From NCBI GenBank assembly GCA_913043815.1, contig CAJWNY010000021.1:1-38767 (forward strand): 38,767 nt of DNA, in the 5' to 3' direction. This document shows positions 23,696 through 33,488 of the stretch, one piece after another. The notes beneath the pieces are model-generated. The model saw only the letters and a program-made list of their open reading frames with translations, did not search any database and was not told the origin of the DNA. The stretch is from an uncultured Gammaproteobacteria bacterium (GTDB lineage: Bacteria > Pseudomonadota > Gammaproteobacteria > Pseudomonadales > Azotimanducaceae). The translations under genes were made by a program, and so were the position numbers. Numbering within the stretch: the stretch's first letter is position 1; the number at the start of each line of letters is the position of its first letter.

Positions 23696-25669
23696 ATGTA
23701 TCGCAGCTTCTTTTCTCTCGCAAAGTATATTGCACTGATCATTTCCGGATTACTGCTGGGCATCAATTCTCACGCAGAAAGAATTGACAATTTTGTATTG
23801 CTCGACCAAAACGGTGAGGCGCAGAACCTTTATTACCATCAAGATTCCAGCGCCATCGTGATCATGATTCAAGGCAACGGTTGCCCCATCGTCCGCAACG
23901 CCCTGACGGACTACAAGCAAGTACGCGACGAGTTCGAGTCTCAAGGCGCTACCTTCTTCATGCTCAATTCAAATCTACAGGACACCCGCAGTGCTATCGC
24001 ACTGGAGGCTAAAAAATACAGCATCGACATGCCTATTATGCATGACGAAACACAGCTCATAGGCGAAGCCCTTAACCTAGTCCGTACTGCTGAAATATTG
24101 GTGATTAACCCTAAGACATGGAACATAGAATATCGCGGCCCAATTAACGATCGCCAAGTTTACGAGCGCCAAAAGCAAGAGGCTTCCGCGCACTATGCCA
24201 AAGATGCAATCCGCGACGTTATTGCCGGTAACACAGTAGCCGTTCCCCAGCGCGATGCCATTGGATGCCTCATTAACTTTGCTGAGAAAAACGGTGCCCA
24301 CGAGCAAATCAGTTACACAGAAACCATCGCGCCTCTGTTGCAAGAAAAGTGCGTGGTTTGTCACACCGATGGCGGCATTGGTCCTTGGGCTATGTCTAGC
24401 TACGAGTTAGTGCGCGGCTTTGCGCCAATGATGCGTGAGGTCATCCGCACCAAGCGCATGCCGCCTTGGCACGCTGATCCTCATGTGGGTGTATGGAAAA
24501 ACGACAAATCTTTGAGCATTGAGCAAACCCAAACATTAGTACATTGGATTGAAGCAGGAGCGCCACGCGGCGAGGGCGTAGACCCATTAAAGGGACTTTC
24601 TATCGTCCAAATCGATTGGCCGCTGGGCAAACCAGACCTAATACTGGAACTGCCTGAGTACAAAATCCCAGCATCTGGCGTGGTTGAATACAAATTCCCA
24701 AGATTAGCCAACCCACTGGATACCGGGGTTTGGGTTAAGTCTGCAACGGTAATTGCCGGCAACAGAGAGGTAGTCCACCATATTTTAGCTGGCTCCATTG
24801 ATGCCGGCTCATCGGCAGAAAAACGCGACAGCGGAGTTTTTGACAACTACCTAATTGGTTACGCCCCAGGCAATGAGTCCAATGTTTTCCCTGCTAAAAC
24901 GGGTGTGTACATTGCGCCCGGAGGAGAATTCACCTTCCAAATTCACTACACACCAAATGGTCTTGAGAGTATCGATAACTCTAAAATAGGTTTGTATTTC
25001 CATGACGAGAAGCCAGAAAACTTCTACCGGCAAGACGTGGTAATTAATCCGATCATCAATATCCCTGCTAATACCGCACGGCATCCAGAAGTGTCTTACT
25101 TCGAGTTCGATAAGCCGGCGCTACTGCACGACCTAGTACCTCACTCCCACTACAGAGGCGTTGCGTCTAAATTTGAACTAATCCAGCCAGACGGCAGCAA
25201 AGAACTTATTCTTTCAGTGCCTAACTATGACTTTAACTGGCAGCGTACTTATGAATTAGTGGAGCCAAAGCAAATTGAGGCCGGATCTAAGTTGGTACAT
25301 ACCACTTGGTACGACAACTCTACTGCGAACAAGAGCAACCCTGATCCAGATCGAAACGTCACCTGGGGCTTGCAGAGCTGGGACGAAATGCTCTACGGAG
25401 CGTTCAGCTATACGTTAGTGAATGAAACAACCGAAGCGCCAATACACGACAAAGACCTAGCGCAATTGACCCAATACTTTGGTTTTATCGACAAAAATTT
25501 AGATGGAAGATTAAGCTGGAAAGAACTGCCAAGGCGTATGAAGAAGCAGTTGGTGCAGGGCTTTCAAGCCGTAGACACCAATGGTGACGGCGGCTTAGAC
25601 ATTAAAGAAATGTACAAAATAGAAAAGCGTCGAGCCGCAAATGAGCAAACTGCTGGCGACGCGCGCTAG
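23696..25669 (+). CDS. Secreted redoxin-cytochrome-copper monooxygenase-like protein with EF-hands
   Basis: 657 residues from ATG 23696 (GGGG upstream); an ATG-less extension back to 23588 is rejected because this start gives a clean signal peptide ending SHA/E near residue 27. A redoxin-like domain follows with a single Cys in QGNGCPIV (Cys63). Next comes a heme-c type motif CVVCH (219-223) with RMPPWH downstream offering a Met or His ligand. A long region resembles type II copper ascorbate-dependent monooxygenases (VHHILAG, FQIHYTPNG, VPHSHYRG). The C-terminus carries two EF-hand loops, DKNLDGRLSWKE (599-610) and DTNGDGGLDIKE (627-638). It would act in the periplasm; the substrate is unknown. 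An intrinsic terminator follows, so it is probably monocistronic. Confidence 0.82.
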   Translation: MYRSFFSLAKYIALIISGLLLGINSHAERIDNFVLLDQNGEAQNLYYHQDSSAIVIMIQGNGCPIVRNALTDYKQVRDEFESQGATFFMLNSNLQDTRSAIALEAKKYSIDMPIMHDETQLIGEALNLVRTAEILVINPKTWNIEYRGPINDRQVYERQKQEASAHYAKDAIRDVIAGNTVAVPQRDAIGCLINFAEKNGAHEQISYTETIAPLLQEKCVVCHTDGGIGPWAMSSYELVRGFAPMMREVIRTKRMPPWHADPHVGVWKNDKSLSIEQTQTLVHWIEAGAPRGEGVDPLKGLSIVQIDWPLGKPDLILELPEYKIPASGVVEYKFPRLANPLDTGVWVKSATVIAGNREVVHHILAGSIDAGSSAEKRDSGVFDNYLIGYAPGNESNVFPAKTGVYIAPGGEFTFQIHYTPNGLESIDNSKIGLYFHDEKPENFYRQDVVINPIINIPANTARHPEVSYFEFDKPALLHDLVPHSHYRGVASKFELIQPDGSKELILSVPNYDFNWQRTYELVEPKQIEAGSKLVHTTWYDNSTANKSNPDPDRNVTWGLQSWDEMLYGAFSYTLVNETTEAPIHDKDLAQLTQYFGFIDKNLDGRLSWKELPRRMKKQLVQGFQAVDTNGDGGLDIKEMYKIEKRRAANEQTAGDAR

Positions 25670-25705
25670 TCGCTAATACAGCCGAAATTGCAGAAAACTG
25701 CTAGG

Positions 25706-25731
25706 AAAACCCCGCTTCAAGCGGTTTTTTT
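25706..25731 (+). terminator. Intrinsic terminator after the redoxin-cytochrome gene
   Basis: CCGCTT (25712-25717) and AAGCGG (25719-25724) pair, with the real loop probably TTCAA, followed by seven T. An AAAAC run precedes it. It lies about 40 bases after the stop codon at 25669. Confidence 0.85.
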
Positions 25732-25823
25732 GTATAAAATCTTGCACTTTTTTTCACTCTTGAGTGCCAAAGAATGCGGCTAGGTGGCGGCATATTAATA
25801 CCTAAATAAACTGGAAGAAAACT

Positions 25824-27029
25824 ATGGAACGTCCTTACGACATCATCATTTGGGGCGCGAGCGGATTCACCGGGCAACTGGTAGTGGACTACATGTCCAA
25901 GAACTACGCTAACAGTAATGTGAGCTGGGCAGTCGCTGGGAGAAACACGGATAAGCTCACATCTATACTCGCCGGCCGGGATGTTCCTGTGCTTAAGGCT
26001 GACAGTCATGACACCAGCTCTTTAGATAACTTAGTACAACAAGGCCGCGTGATATTGACCACGGTAGGTCCTTACGCACGCTACGGCTCTGAACTGGTTG
26101 CTGCCTGTGCGCGCCACGGCACCCACTACTGCGACCTCACTGGAGAGGTCCATTGGATGCGAGAGATGATCACCAAACACCAAGATGAAGCGGTAGCTAG
26201 CGGCGCAAGAATAGTTCATACCTGCGGTTTTGACAGCATACCGTCAGATCTAGGGGTTTATTTTTTACAACAACAAATGCAAGCCAAACATGGCGTCCCA
26301 GCCAAGCATATTAAGTATCGCCCACGCGCCTTTAGCGGCGGATTCAGTGGCGGCACCATAGACAGCATGATGGCTATGATGGAAAGCGCGCAAAAAGACT
26401 CTTCTATCATGAAAACCATGGCCAAACCTTACTGCCTGAATGACAAGATGACTGGCTTAGATGGACCTGACCGCATGAGCGCCTACTTCGATGAAGACTT
26501 TGACTCATGGGTGGGCCCCTTCGTTATGGCTGCAGTTAATACCCGTGTAGTGCGGCGCAGCAACGAATTATTAAACGGCGCTTACGGTACAGATTTCCGC
26601 TACGACGAGGGCACAGTAATTAGTAAAGGGGCTAAGGGTTTCTTGGGCGCCAACGCTTTAGGCGCCGGTACCATGGCATTTGCAGGCTTAGCGGCGCTGC
26701 CCATCACTCGCCCTCTCCTGAAAAAATTTCTGCCTAAGCCAGGAGAAGGCCCAACTCCAGAGGCCATTGAGAACGGTCACTATCACATTGAATTGCGTGG
26801 CATACACCCCTCTGATCCAAGCAAGAATATGACCGCCCACGTTAAAGGCGACAAGGACCCGGGGTATGGTTCTACGTCCAAGATGATTGTTGAGAGCGCA
26901 CTGGCACTGGCTCAAGATGACCTACCAGTTGAGGGCGGCTTCTGGACACCTGCAAGCGCAATGGGCGATGCATTGCTCAGCCGCCTACCCGCCAGTGCTG
27001 GCGTGACATTTGAGATTGAGTCACCTTAG
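25824..27029 (+). CDS. Saccharopine-dehydrogenase-like / trans-acting enoyl reductase family protein
   Basis: 401 residues with an N-terminal NAD(P)-binding fold: DIIIWGASGFTGQLV (6-20), WAVAGRN after the second strand, and TTVGPYARYG. These are the conserved blocks of the saccharopine dehydrogenase-like family that includes mycobacterial trans-acting enoyl reductases and human SCCPDH. The segment HTCGFDSIPSDLGV is also characteristic, and GAGTMAFAGLAALPITRPLL looks membrane-associated. Lysine catabolism is unlikely. The redox substrate, probably a lipid, is not known. It is flanked by terminators on both sides, so it is probably transcribed alone. Confidence 0.85.
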   Translation: MERPYDIIIWGASGFTGQLVVDYMSKNYANSNVSWAVAGRNTDKLTSILAGRDVPVLKADSHDTSSLDNLVQQGRVILTTVGPYARYGSELVAACARHGTHYCDLTGEVHWMREMITKHQDEAVASGARIVHTCGFDSIPSDLGVYFLQQQMQAKHGVPAKHIKYRPRAFSGGFSGGTIDSMMAMMESAQKDSSIMKTMAKPYCLNDKMTGLDGPDRMSAYFDEDFDSWVGPFVMAAVNTRVVRRSNELLNGAYGTDFRYDEGTVISKGAKGFLGANALGAGTMAFAGLAALPITRPLLKKFLPKPGEGPTPEAIENGHYHIELRGIHPSDPSKNMTAHVKGDKDPGYGSTSKMIVESALALAQDDLPVEGGFWTPASAMGDALLSRLPASAGVTFEIESP

Positions 27030-27092
27030 TTCGGCGTTTATCTGAGGGGGTAATGCTTAGGAAAAAAGTACTTACAAAAATAAGAACAGAAA

Positions 27093-27125
27093 TAAAAAAA
27101 GCCCGGCGATGCCGGGCATTTTTTT
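27093..27125. terminator. Bidirectional intrinsic terminator
   Basis: GCCCGGC (27101-27107), GAT, GCCGGGC (27111-27117), with eight A before and seven T after, so it can serve both strands. It separates the convergent enoyl-reductase-like gene (stop 27029) and the molybdenum hydroxylase large subunit (stop 27147). Confidence 0.93.
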
Positions 27126-27146
27126 GCTCTGCAAAATTTAAAAAGG

Positions 27147-29387
27147 CTAAATGATCCCCGCTGTTTCCTCGATACGGTAATTGAAATCGTATTGAGAAAC
27201 CGGCAGTTTGCGCACACGCGTGCCTGTCGCTTGGTAAATAGCATTAGTCAACGCTGGTGCTATGCCAGGGGTACCCGGTTCCCCAGCGCCTCCAATAGCC
27301 TCGCCACTATTAATGATATAGGTCTCAATTGCTGGAGAGTCTTGCATCCGGGTCACAGGATAGTCGTGGAAGGCGGTTTGTTGAACAGCACCATTCTCTA
27401 CGCTAACCTCACCGTACATGGCTGCACTTAAGCCATAGATAATGCCCGATTCCATCTGCGCGGCTACACCGTCAGGAGAAACAGCAAACCCTGCGTCTAT
27501 CGCGCAAACCACGCGATCAACACCAATATTGCCATCTGTCAGCGTGACGTCCACCACCTGAGCAACCAAACTGCCAAAAGATTCTTGCAAGGAAATGCCT
27601 CGCCCCTTACCTTGCGCTATCGGCTCGCCCCAACCCGCTTTCTCTGCGGCAAGGTCAAGTACCTTTAAATGTCTGGGCTTATCCTTTAGCAACTTACGAC
27701 GCAACTGATAAGGGTCTTCGCCAGCTGCCTCGGCAACTTCGTCAAAGAACGCCTCGGTAAAGAAACCGTGCTGGGAATGATCCACACTACGCCACGGCCC
27801 AAAGGGTAAGTGGGTTGGGCTTTCAGTATGGTGGATATGTTGAGCCGTAATTGCATAAGGAATAACAGGCGCTTCTGCGGGCTCATGTTTTTCGTGATAC
27901 ACATTGTCCCAAGCCAAGACTTGCCCATCAGCGGCTACCGCTGCGCGGAACTTTGAACTCACACCAGGACGATAAATGTCGTGCTGCATGTCTTCCGCAC
28001 GAGACCAGATCAACTTAACGGGCGTACCCACTTCTCTAGCGATCATTGCGGCTTGAATAGCAGAATCTGCATTAGAACGACGGCCAAAGCCACCACCCAT
28101 AAAGTGTTGGTGAATGGTAACGTTTTCAGGATCTAAGTCTAATGCGGTTGCCACCTCATAACGAAACCCCAGTGGGTTTTGTGCACCAACCCAGACTTCG
28201 CAAAAATCGCCATTAACACTGGCTGTGGCGTTCATAGGTTCCATACAAGCGTGGGCCAAAAATGGCACCTCGTAAGTAGCTTCCAAAATACGATCAGCAC
28301 CGGCAAACGCAGAAGCAAAATCACCAAGTTCCGTGTCTGCAGTACTGGTGCCATCGGCGGCAGCATTAGTAATGTCATTGTGAAATTGCTCGCGCATTGA
28401 CTCAGTACTCACGCCATCATTACTCGTTTTTGTCCACTTAACATCCACGTCTTTCAGCGCTTGCTCAGCCACCCAATAACCACTGGCAACAACCGCAACA
28501 GCATCGCCTAGGTTAACCACTTGTGTGACACCTACGCGCTGTTTGGCTTTACTTGAATCTAAGGACGCCACTGCGCTACCAAAAACTGGTGCAGCTTTGA
28601 TGGCCGCATATTGCATGCCCGGTACTTGAGCGTCGATACCGAACTCCGCGGTACCATCTACCTTAGAAGGAATATCATGGCGCTCAACGTGCTTGCCCAT
28701 AATTTTGAATTCAGAAATATCTTTCAGCTTTGGGGTTGGCGACGGACTGAACAAAGCCGCGCTTGATGCCAGTTCAGCATAGGTGGCTGTACGCCCAGAG
28801 CCCGCGTGAGTAATGACACTCTCGCTTGTGCTCAGTTCACTTTCAGCAACCTGCCATTTACCAGCTGCAGCTTTGATCAACATTTCTCGAGCGGCTGCAC
28901 CAGCGACACGCATGCCGTGGACACCCGTAGTACGCACACTGGCGCTACCGCCGGTGATTTGTAGGCGCATGGCTTTAGCCACTTGATAAAAAGCACCGTC
29001 AACGGTGGGTACTAACGCTTCAGGGACCGCAGCATCACCTAAAATAAAGCCCTTACCCAATGCCCAGTTAGCATAGTCGTCGGAAGCAGGCGCTTCTTCG
29101 AACCCCACATCAGACCATTTGGCGTCCATCTCATCAGCCAGCATTTGTGCCAACGCAGTTTGTGCGCCTTGGCCCATTTCACTATGCGGGACAATAGCGG
29201 TAATTTCGCCGGCCTCGTTAATTTTCACCCAAATATTGAGCAATTCATCGCCGTCTGTAGTGACCGAAGAAATGACATCGCCACGGCGGTCGCCCTGACG
29301 CAGCGCAACACCAATAACCAACCCACCACCGGCAACGACACCGCCGGCGATAAAACCGCGCCTGCTCCACTTACCTAAATTAGACAT
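27147..29387 (-). CDS. Tat-exported molybdopterin-binding hydroxylase subunit (IorB-like)
   Basis: 746 residues from ATG 29387, chosen because GGAGG lies directly upstream and the product begins MSNLGKWSRRGFIAGG, a twin-arginine signal. A longer frame would hide it. The xanthine-oxidase-family fold shows MGQGAQTALAQMLADE, the molybdopterin-binding GGGFGRR and GPWRSV, and the C-terminal GEAIGGAGEPGTPG with the catalytic Glu. A Tat signal on the large subunit and a separate small 2Fe-2S subunit is the arrangement of isoquinoline 1-oxidoreductase and related periplasmic aldehyde or heterocycle hydroxylases. The substrate is unknown and the usual cytochrome partner is not adjacent. Confidence 0.9.
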   Translation of the reverse strand: MSNLGKWSRRGFIAGGVVAGGGLVIGVALRQGDRRGDVISSVTTDGDELLNIWVKINEAGEITAIVPHSEMGQGAQTALAQMLADEMDAKWSDVGFEEAPASDDYANWALGKGFILGDAAVPEALVPTVDGAFYQVAKAMRLQITGGSASVRTTGVHGMRVAGAAAREMLIKAAAGKWQVAESELSTSESVITHAGSGRTATYAELASSAALFSPSPTPKLKDISEFKIMGKHVERHDIPSKVDGTAEFGIDAQVPGMQYAAIKAAPVFGSAVASLDSSKAKQRVGVTQVVNLGDAVAVVASGYWVAEQALKDVDVKWTKTSNDGVSTESMREQFHNDITNAAADGTSTADTELGDFASAFAGADRILEATYEVPFLAHACMEPMNATASVNGDFCEVWVGAQNPLGFRYEVATALDLDPENVTIHQHFMGGGFGRRSNADSAIQAAMIAREVGTPVKLIWSRAEDMQHDIYRPGVSSKFRAAVAADGQVLAWDNVYHEKHEPAEAPVIPYAITAQHIHHTESPTHLPFGPWRSVDHSQHGFFTEAFFDEVAEAAGEDPYQLRRKLLKDKPRHLKVLDLAAEKAGWGEPIAQGKGRGISLQESFGSLVAQVVDVTLTDGNIGVDRVVCAIDAGFAVSPDGVAAQMESGIIYGLSAAMYGEVSVENGAVQQTAFHDYPVTRMQDSPAIETYIINSGEAIGGAGEPGTPGIAPALTNAIYQATGTRVRKLPVSQYDFNYRIEETAGII

Positions 29388-29388
29388 T

Positions 29389-29892
29389 TTATGCCTCCTG
29401 TGGATTGTTTGCTTTTGGATCGAAAACACCGACAACGCTTTCACCAGCTGCGCGCTTAATGGCCTTGCGAATACGACCGTACATACCGCAGCGGCAGATA
29501 TTACCGGACATAGCAGCGTTTATTGCAGCGTCATCGGGGTTAGAATTTTGTTCGAGTAATGCAACCGCTGACATAATTTGCCCAGATTGACAGTAACCAC
29601 ACTGGGGGACCTGCTCCGCAACCCAAGCCTCTTGCACTGGGTGCATTGCACCTTCAGTTGACGCAAGGCCTTCAATCGTCGTCACTGCTGAGCCTTGGGC
29701 TGCTGCTAACGGGGTAACGCAAGAACGAATGGCTTGGCCATTAAGATGTACGGTACATGCACCGCACTGAGCCACACCGCAACCAAACTTAGTACCGGTT
29801 AACTGTAAGTTTTCTCTTAATGCCCAAAGCAATGGCGTATTTGAGTCGATATCCAAAGACTGCTCTGAACCGTTAAGCGTAAATGTGATCAT
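29389..29892 (-). CDS. 2Fe-2S subunit of the molybdenum hydroxylase (IorA-like)
   Basis: 167 residues with two 2Fe-2S clusters. Plant-type ferredoxin ligands are Cys38, Cys43, Cys46 (CGVAQCGAC) and Cys58; the helical domain ligands are Cys98, Cys101 (CGYC) and Cys133, Cys135 (CRC). It passes electrons from the molybdenum subunit to an external acceptor and is probably carried through the Tat system with it. Its TAA stop is one base before the ATG of the large subunit, and the GGAGG for that gene lies inside this coding end, so the two are translationally coupled. AGGAGCTTCC precedes its ATG. Confidence 0.93.
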   Translation of the reverse strand: MITFTLNGSEQSLDIDSNTPLLWALRENLQLTGTKFGCGVAQCGACTVHLNGQAIRSCVTPLAAAQGSAVTTIEGLASTEGAMHPVQEAWVAEQVPQCGYCQSGQIMSAVALLEQNSNPDDAAINAAMSGNICRCGMYGRIRKAIKRAAGESVVGVFDPKANNPQEA

Positions 29893-29959
29893 GGAAGCTC
29901 CTTAAAATGCCCATTTTGTGAAGAAGTCAGCAAGCGAGCGCTTCGGATATTAACATCTG

Positions 29960-29980
29960 GCGCACTGAAATCCAGTGCGC
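29960..29980 (-). terminator. Hairpin between the carboxylase and molybdenum hydroxylase genes
   Basis: GCGCACTG (29960-29967) and CAGTGCGC (29973-29980) pair perfectly over 8 bp around a five-base loop. It lies 143 bases downstream of the carboxylase stop and upstream of the IorA-like start on the minus strand. No T-run follows on the minus strand, so Rho-independent termination is unproven. It probably marks the operon boundary. Confidence 0.5.
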
Positions 29981-30122
29981 GCCTGTGATGGGTAAGCACA
30001 AATTTGCTAGACCGAAGTTCATAACTGACTGCATAACTAAGGGTCTGACTAGGTGCCTAACCAGCGCGCCCTATAACGCTCTGTGCAGGTTTCCGTGTCC
30101 GGCTCGGTCATGATCGGCGCTT

Positions 30123-33100
30123 CTACCACGTATCAACGTTGGGTCGTTTTTTACCTTTACGTCCTTCAATTGGCGGCACAGATTGCAGACCTCGGCTGAT
30201 CCAGTTACGGGTTTCAGCAGGATCAATGACGTCATCCAATTCAAAGTGCGAAGCCATATTCACCGCTTTTCCGCGCTTGTACATATCGGCCACCATGCTC
30301 TCGTACTTCTCTGCCCGCTCAACAGGGTCCTCTATCGCCTGCAATTCCTTGCGATAGCCCAGTTTCACAGCTCCTTCCAGGCCCATGCCGCCGAACTCAC
30401 CGGTAGGCCAAGTCACTGTGAATAACGTGGCCTTAAAGCTGCCACCAGCCATTGCTTGAGCGCCTAGGCCATAACCTTTGCGCGTTACAATCGTCATCAA
30501 TGGCACATCAATGTTGGCACTGGTGACAAACATACGGGCTGCGTGTCGTACCACCGCGGTTTTTTCAATTTCTGGCCCCACCATAATGCCTGGGCAGTCA
30601 CACAGGGAAAGAATGGGAATGTCGAAGGCATCACAAAGCTGCATAAATCGAGTGCCCTTATCGGCTCCAGGCGCATCAATGGCGCCAGACAAATGCGCAG
30701 GATTGTTGGCAATAATCCCCATAGGACGACCTTCAACACGAATAAAGGAAGTAATAATGCCAAAACCCCAGTGCTCACGCAGTTCCAGCACCGAATCAAT
30801 ATCAGCAATTCCTTTGATAACTTCGCGCATATCGTAATAACGCAGGCGATTTTCCGGCACCATAAACCGAAGCTCCCGCGGATCTGGAGATTCCCACTGA
30901 TCCAACGGACCTTGAAAGTAGGAAAGATATTTTTTCGCAGCAGCGACGGCTTCAGCTTCATCAGCCACAGCAATATCCACAACGCCGTTTTCTATCTGCA
31001 CATCCACTGGCCCAACTTCATCGGGCGTAAATACACCCAAGCCACCGCCTTCAATCATTGCCGGTCCGCCAATCCCAATGTTCGAACCCTCGGTGGCAAT
31101 AATAACGTCGCAGCAACCTAGCAATACGGCATTACCGGCAAAGCAACGGCCAGTGGTGATGCCAACAATCGGTACCAAGCCTGAGAGCCGCGCAAAATAA
31201 GTAAAAGCCAAGCAATCTAGCCCAGCCACGCCGGACCCGTCGGTATCACCTGGGCGGCCACCACCGCCCTCAGCAAACAGCACAGTGGGTAAACGATACT
31301 TTTCAGCTATTTCAAAAAGCCGATCTTTTTTGTCGTGGTTTTTCATGCCCTGAGTGCCAGCAAGCACCATGTAGTCGTAGGACATAATCAAAGCGCGGCT
31401 GCGCTTTTCGTCAAACAATTGACCATTGATTTGACCTAAACCCGCCACCATACCGTCACCGGTGGTATTTTTAATCAGGTCTTCAATAGAGCGGCGACGA
31501 CGCTGGCCGGCAATTACCACCGAGCCATACTCAATGAATGTGCCTTCGTCGCAAAGGTCTGCAACATTTTCTCGGGCAGTACGCCGTCCAGTTTTGTAGC
31601 GCTTGGCAACAGCCTCGGGACGATTCTCATCTAGCCCTGCACCCTTGCGGTCAAATACCTCTTGCAGGTCTGGGCGGATATAATCTAAATCAATCTCGGC
31701 CTTAGCCTCTTCTTCAGCCACTGCCACGTCTTTGGATTGCAGATAAATCAACGGATGCCCTTGAAAAATAGTATCGCCAGCGGCCACACCAAGACTTTGC
31801 ACAACGCCACTAATGTTTGCGCGCACTTCATGCTCCATCTTCATGGCTTCCATAATGAGCACTAGCTTGCCAACGTAAACCTCATCACCCGGTTCAATAT
31901 CAAAGCTCACAACCGTACCCTGCATAGGCGCAATAATAGCTTCAGTACCCGCAGGTAAATCTGCATTCACCAGGTCCAGAATACGCGGTCCACCGCCCAT
32001 ACCAGGAAGACCAGATTTGCCGTGTTCTAAAACCGCCAATGGATCATTGAAGTTCACCTGAGCACCGGCTAAGGCGGACGACGCCTCCTCAACAGATTGA
32101 GTGGATGCAGCCACCAAACTGGCCATGTGTTCGTCTATATATCTTGTATTTACCGCGTTATTGGCAAAGTCGGTAGATGCAATAAGGGCCGCAAGAAAAT
32201 CGATATTGCAGCTTACGCCCTCGACCACAAAATCTTTTAAACCACGCTGAGCACGCTTAAGGGCATCAGCATAATTTTTGGATGGGCTATAGCAAATCAC
32301 CTTGGCGAGCAAGGAATCGTAATTGGGATTGGTGGTATAACCCGCATAGCCATAGGTGTCCGTGCGCAAACCAGGCCCAGTGGGCACTTCAAATTTGGTC
32401 AAGCGCCCACCTGCAGGCATCACTTCGCCTTCAGCGGTCATCGTTTCCATATTCACCCGCAGCTGAATGGCGTAACCGCGAGGGTTAGGCACGTCCACCT
32501 GCCGTAAACCCAAATCATTTAGGCTAGCACCGCCGGCTACTTCAATCTGCGCTCGCACAAGGTCAATGCCAGTTACTTCTTCAGTGACCGTATGCTCCAC
32601 CTGCAAGCGAGCATTGGCTTCAATAAAGAAAAACTCATGGGCAGTAGTGTCCAGCAGAAACTCAATGGTGCCCAAGCCCGCATAGTTGATCTTTTGACCC
32701 AAGCGAACTGCCGCGTGGCACATGGCATCACGTATAGCAGGGTCTAGCGTGGGGCTAGGAGCAATTTCTACCAGCTTTTGGTGGCGTCGTTGCAGACTAC
32801 ATTCACGCTCCCAGATATGGCTAACCGCGCCAGAGCCATCTCCAATAATTTGCACTTCAATGTGCCGGGGGCTAGCAACCAGTTGCTCTGCATACAAGTC
32901 ACCGTTGGCAAAGGCTGCTAAAGCCTCAGACTGACAGCGCGTGAATGCATCTACCAATTCATCAGCACTGCGCACAATGCGCATGCCTCTGCCACCACCA
33001 CCTGCAATGGCTTTAAGCAAAATGCCGCTGTCAGCGTGCGTCGCAAAAAATGCCTTTGCTTGCTCCAAAGTAATAGCCTCAGACAAACCGGCGACGACAG

Positions 33101-33488
33101 GCACATCGCATGTTTGCGCCAATGCTCGTGCTTTGGCCTTATCACCAAAGGCATCTAGGGCGGCAACGCTTGGGCCAATAAAAGTCATGCCAGCGCCCGC
33201 AACTGCTGCGGCAAAATTTGCGTTCTCGCTAAGGAAACCGTAACCGGGATGGATGCCATCACAACCAGCGTCTTTGGCCAACTGCACAATTTGTGCAATA
33301 TCCAAGTAAGATTTCGCGCCGCGCCCCTGCAGGCTAATTGCTTCATCAGCTAAGCGAACATGCAATGACTGAGCGTCATCTTCAGGATAAATAGCAACTG
33401 CGATGAGCCCTAGTTCTTGCGCAGCGCGGGTAATTCGGATGGCTATTTCGCCACGATTAGCGATAAGTACCTTATTTAATTTTGACAC
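30123..33488 (-). CDS. Single-chain biotin-dependent acyl-CoA carboxylase
   Basis: 1121 residues joining all parts of an acyl-CoA carboxylase. The biotin carboxylase (about 1-455) has the ATP-grasp loop AGGGGRGMRIV (162-172) and ARLQVEHTVTEE (293-304). The biotinyl domain (about 515-585) carries EAMKM with Lys550 as the biotin site. The carboxyltransferase (about 610-1110) includes GGGGRPGDTDGSG and NNPAHLSGAIDAPGADK. The order and length resemble the single-chain homohexameric long-chain acyl-CoA carboxylase described in Mycobacterium rather than acetyl-CoA carboxylase or two-subunit propionyl-CoA carboxylases. It fixes bicarbonate onto an acyl-CoA alpha carbon; chain-length preference is not readable. 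It seems to be transcribed alone. Confidence 0.92.
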   Translation of the reverse strand: MSKLNKVLIANRGEIAIRITRAAQELGLIAVAIYPEDDAQSLHVRLADEAISLQGRGAKSYLDIAQIVQLAKDAGCDGIHPGYGFLSENANFAAAVAGAGMTFIGPSVAALDAFGDKAKARALAQTCDVPVVAGLSEAITLEQAKAFFATHADSGILLKAIAGGGGRGMRIVRSADELVDAFTRCQSEALAAFANGDLYAEQLVASPRHIEVQIIGDGSGAVSHIWERECSLQRRHQKLVEIAPSPTLDPAIRDAMCHAAVRLGQKINYAGLGTIEFLLDTTAHEFFFIEANARLQVEHTVTEEVTGIDLVRAQIEVAGGASLNDLGLRQVDVPNPRGYAIQLRVNMETMTAEGEVMPAGGRLTKFEVPTGPGLRTDTYGYAGYTTNPNYDSLLAKVICYSPSKNYADALKRAQRGLKDFVVEGVSCNIDFLAALIASTDFANNAVNTRYIDEHMASLVAASTQSVEEASSALAGAQVNFNDPLAVLEHGKSGLPGMGGGPRILDLVNADLPAGTEAIIAPMQGTVVSFDIEPGDEVYVGKLVLIMEAMKMEHEVRANISGVVQSLGVAAGDTIFQGHPLIYLQSKDVAVAEEEAKAEIDLDYIRPDLQEVFDRKGAGLDENRPEAVAKRYKTGRRTARENVADLCDEGTFIEYGSVVIAGQRRRRSIEDLIKNTTGDGMVAGLGQINGQLFDEKRSRALIMSYDYMVLAGTQGMKNHDKKDRLFEIAEKYRLPTVLFAEGGGGRPGDTDGSGVAGLDCLAFTYFARLSGLVPIVGITTGRCFAGNAVLLGCCDVIIATEGSNIGIGGPAMIEGGGLGVFTPDEVGPVDVQIENGVVDIAVADEAEAVAAAKKYLSYFQGPLDQWESPDPRELRFMVPENRLRYYDMREVIKGIADIDSVLELREHWGFGIITSFIRVEGRPMGIIANNPAHLSGAIDAPGADKGTRFMQLCDAFDIPILSLCDCPGIMVGPEIEKTAVVRHAARMFVTSANIDVPLMTIVTRKGYGLGAQAMAGGSFKATLFTVTWPTGEFGGMGLEGAVKLGYRKELQAIEDPVERAEKYESMVADMYKRGKAVNMASHFELDDVIDPAETRNWISRGLQSVPPIEGRKGKKRPNVDTW

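Noticed and set aside
29747-29757. TGTAC-G-GTACA palindrome resembling the GTAC sites near the MerR gene
   Set aside because: It lies inside the conserved coding sequence of the 2Fe-2S subunit, away from any promoter, and is explained by codons for conserved residues.
30543-31121. 192-codon plus-strand ORF antisense to the acyl-CoA carboxylase
   Set aside because: It is the complement of conserved carboxyltransferase codons and its composition (His, Asn and Arg rich) is that of a shadow frame.
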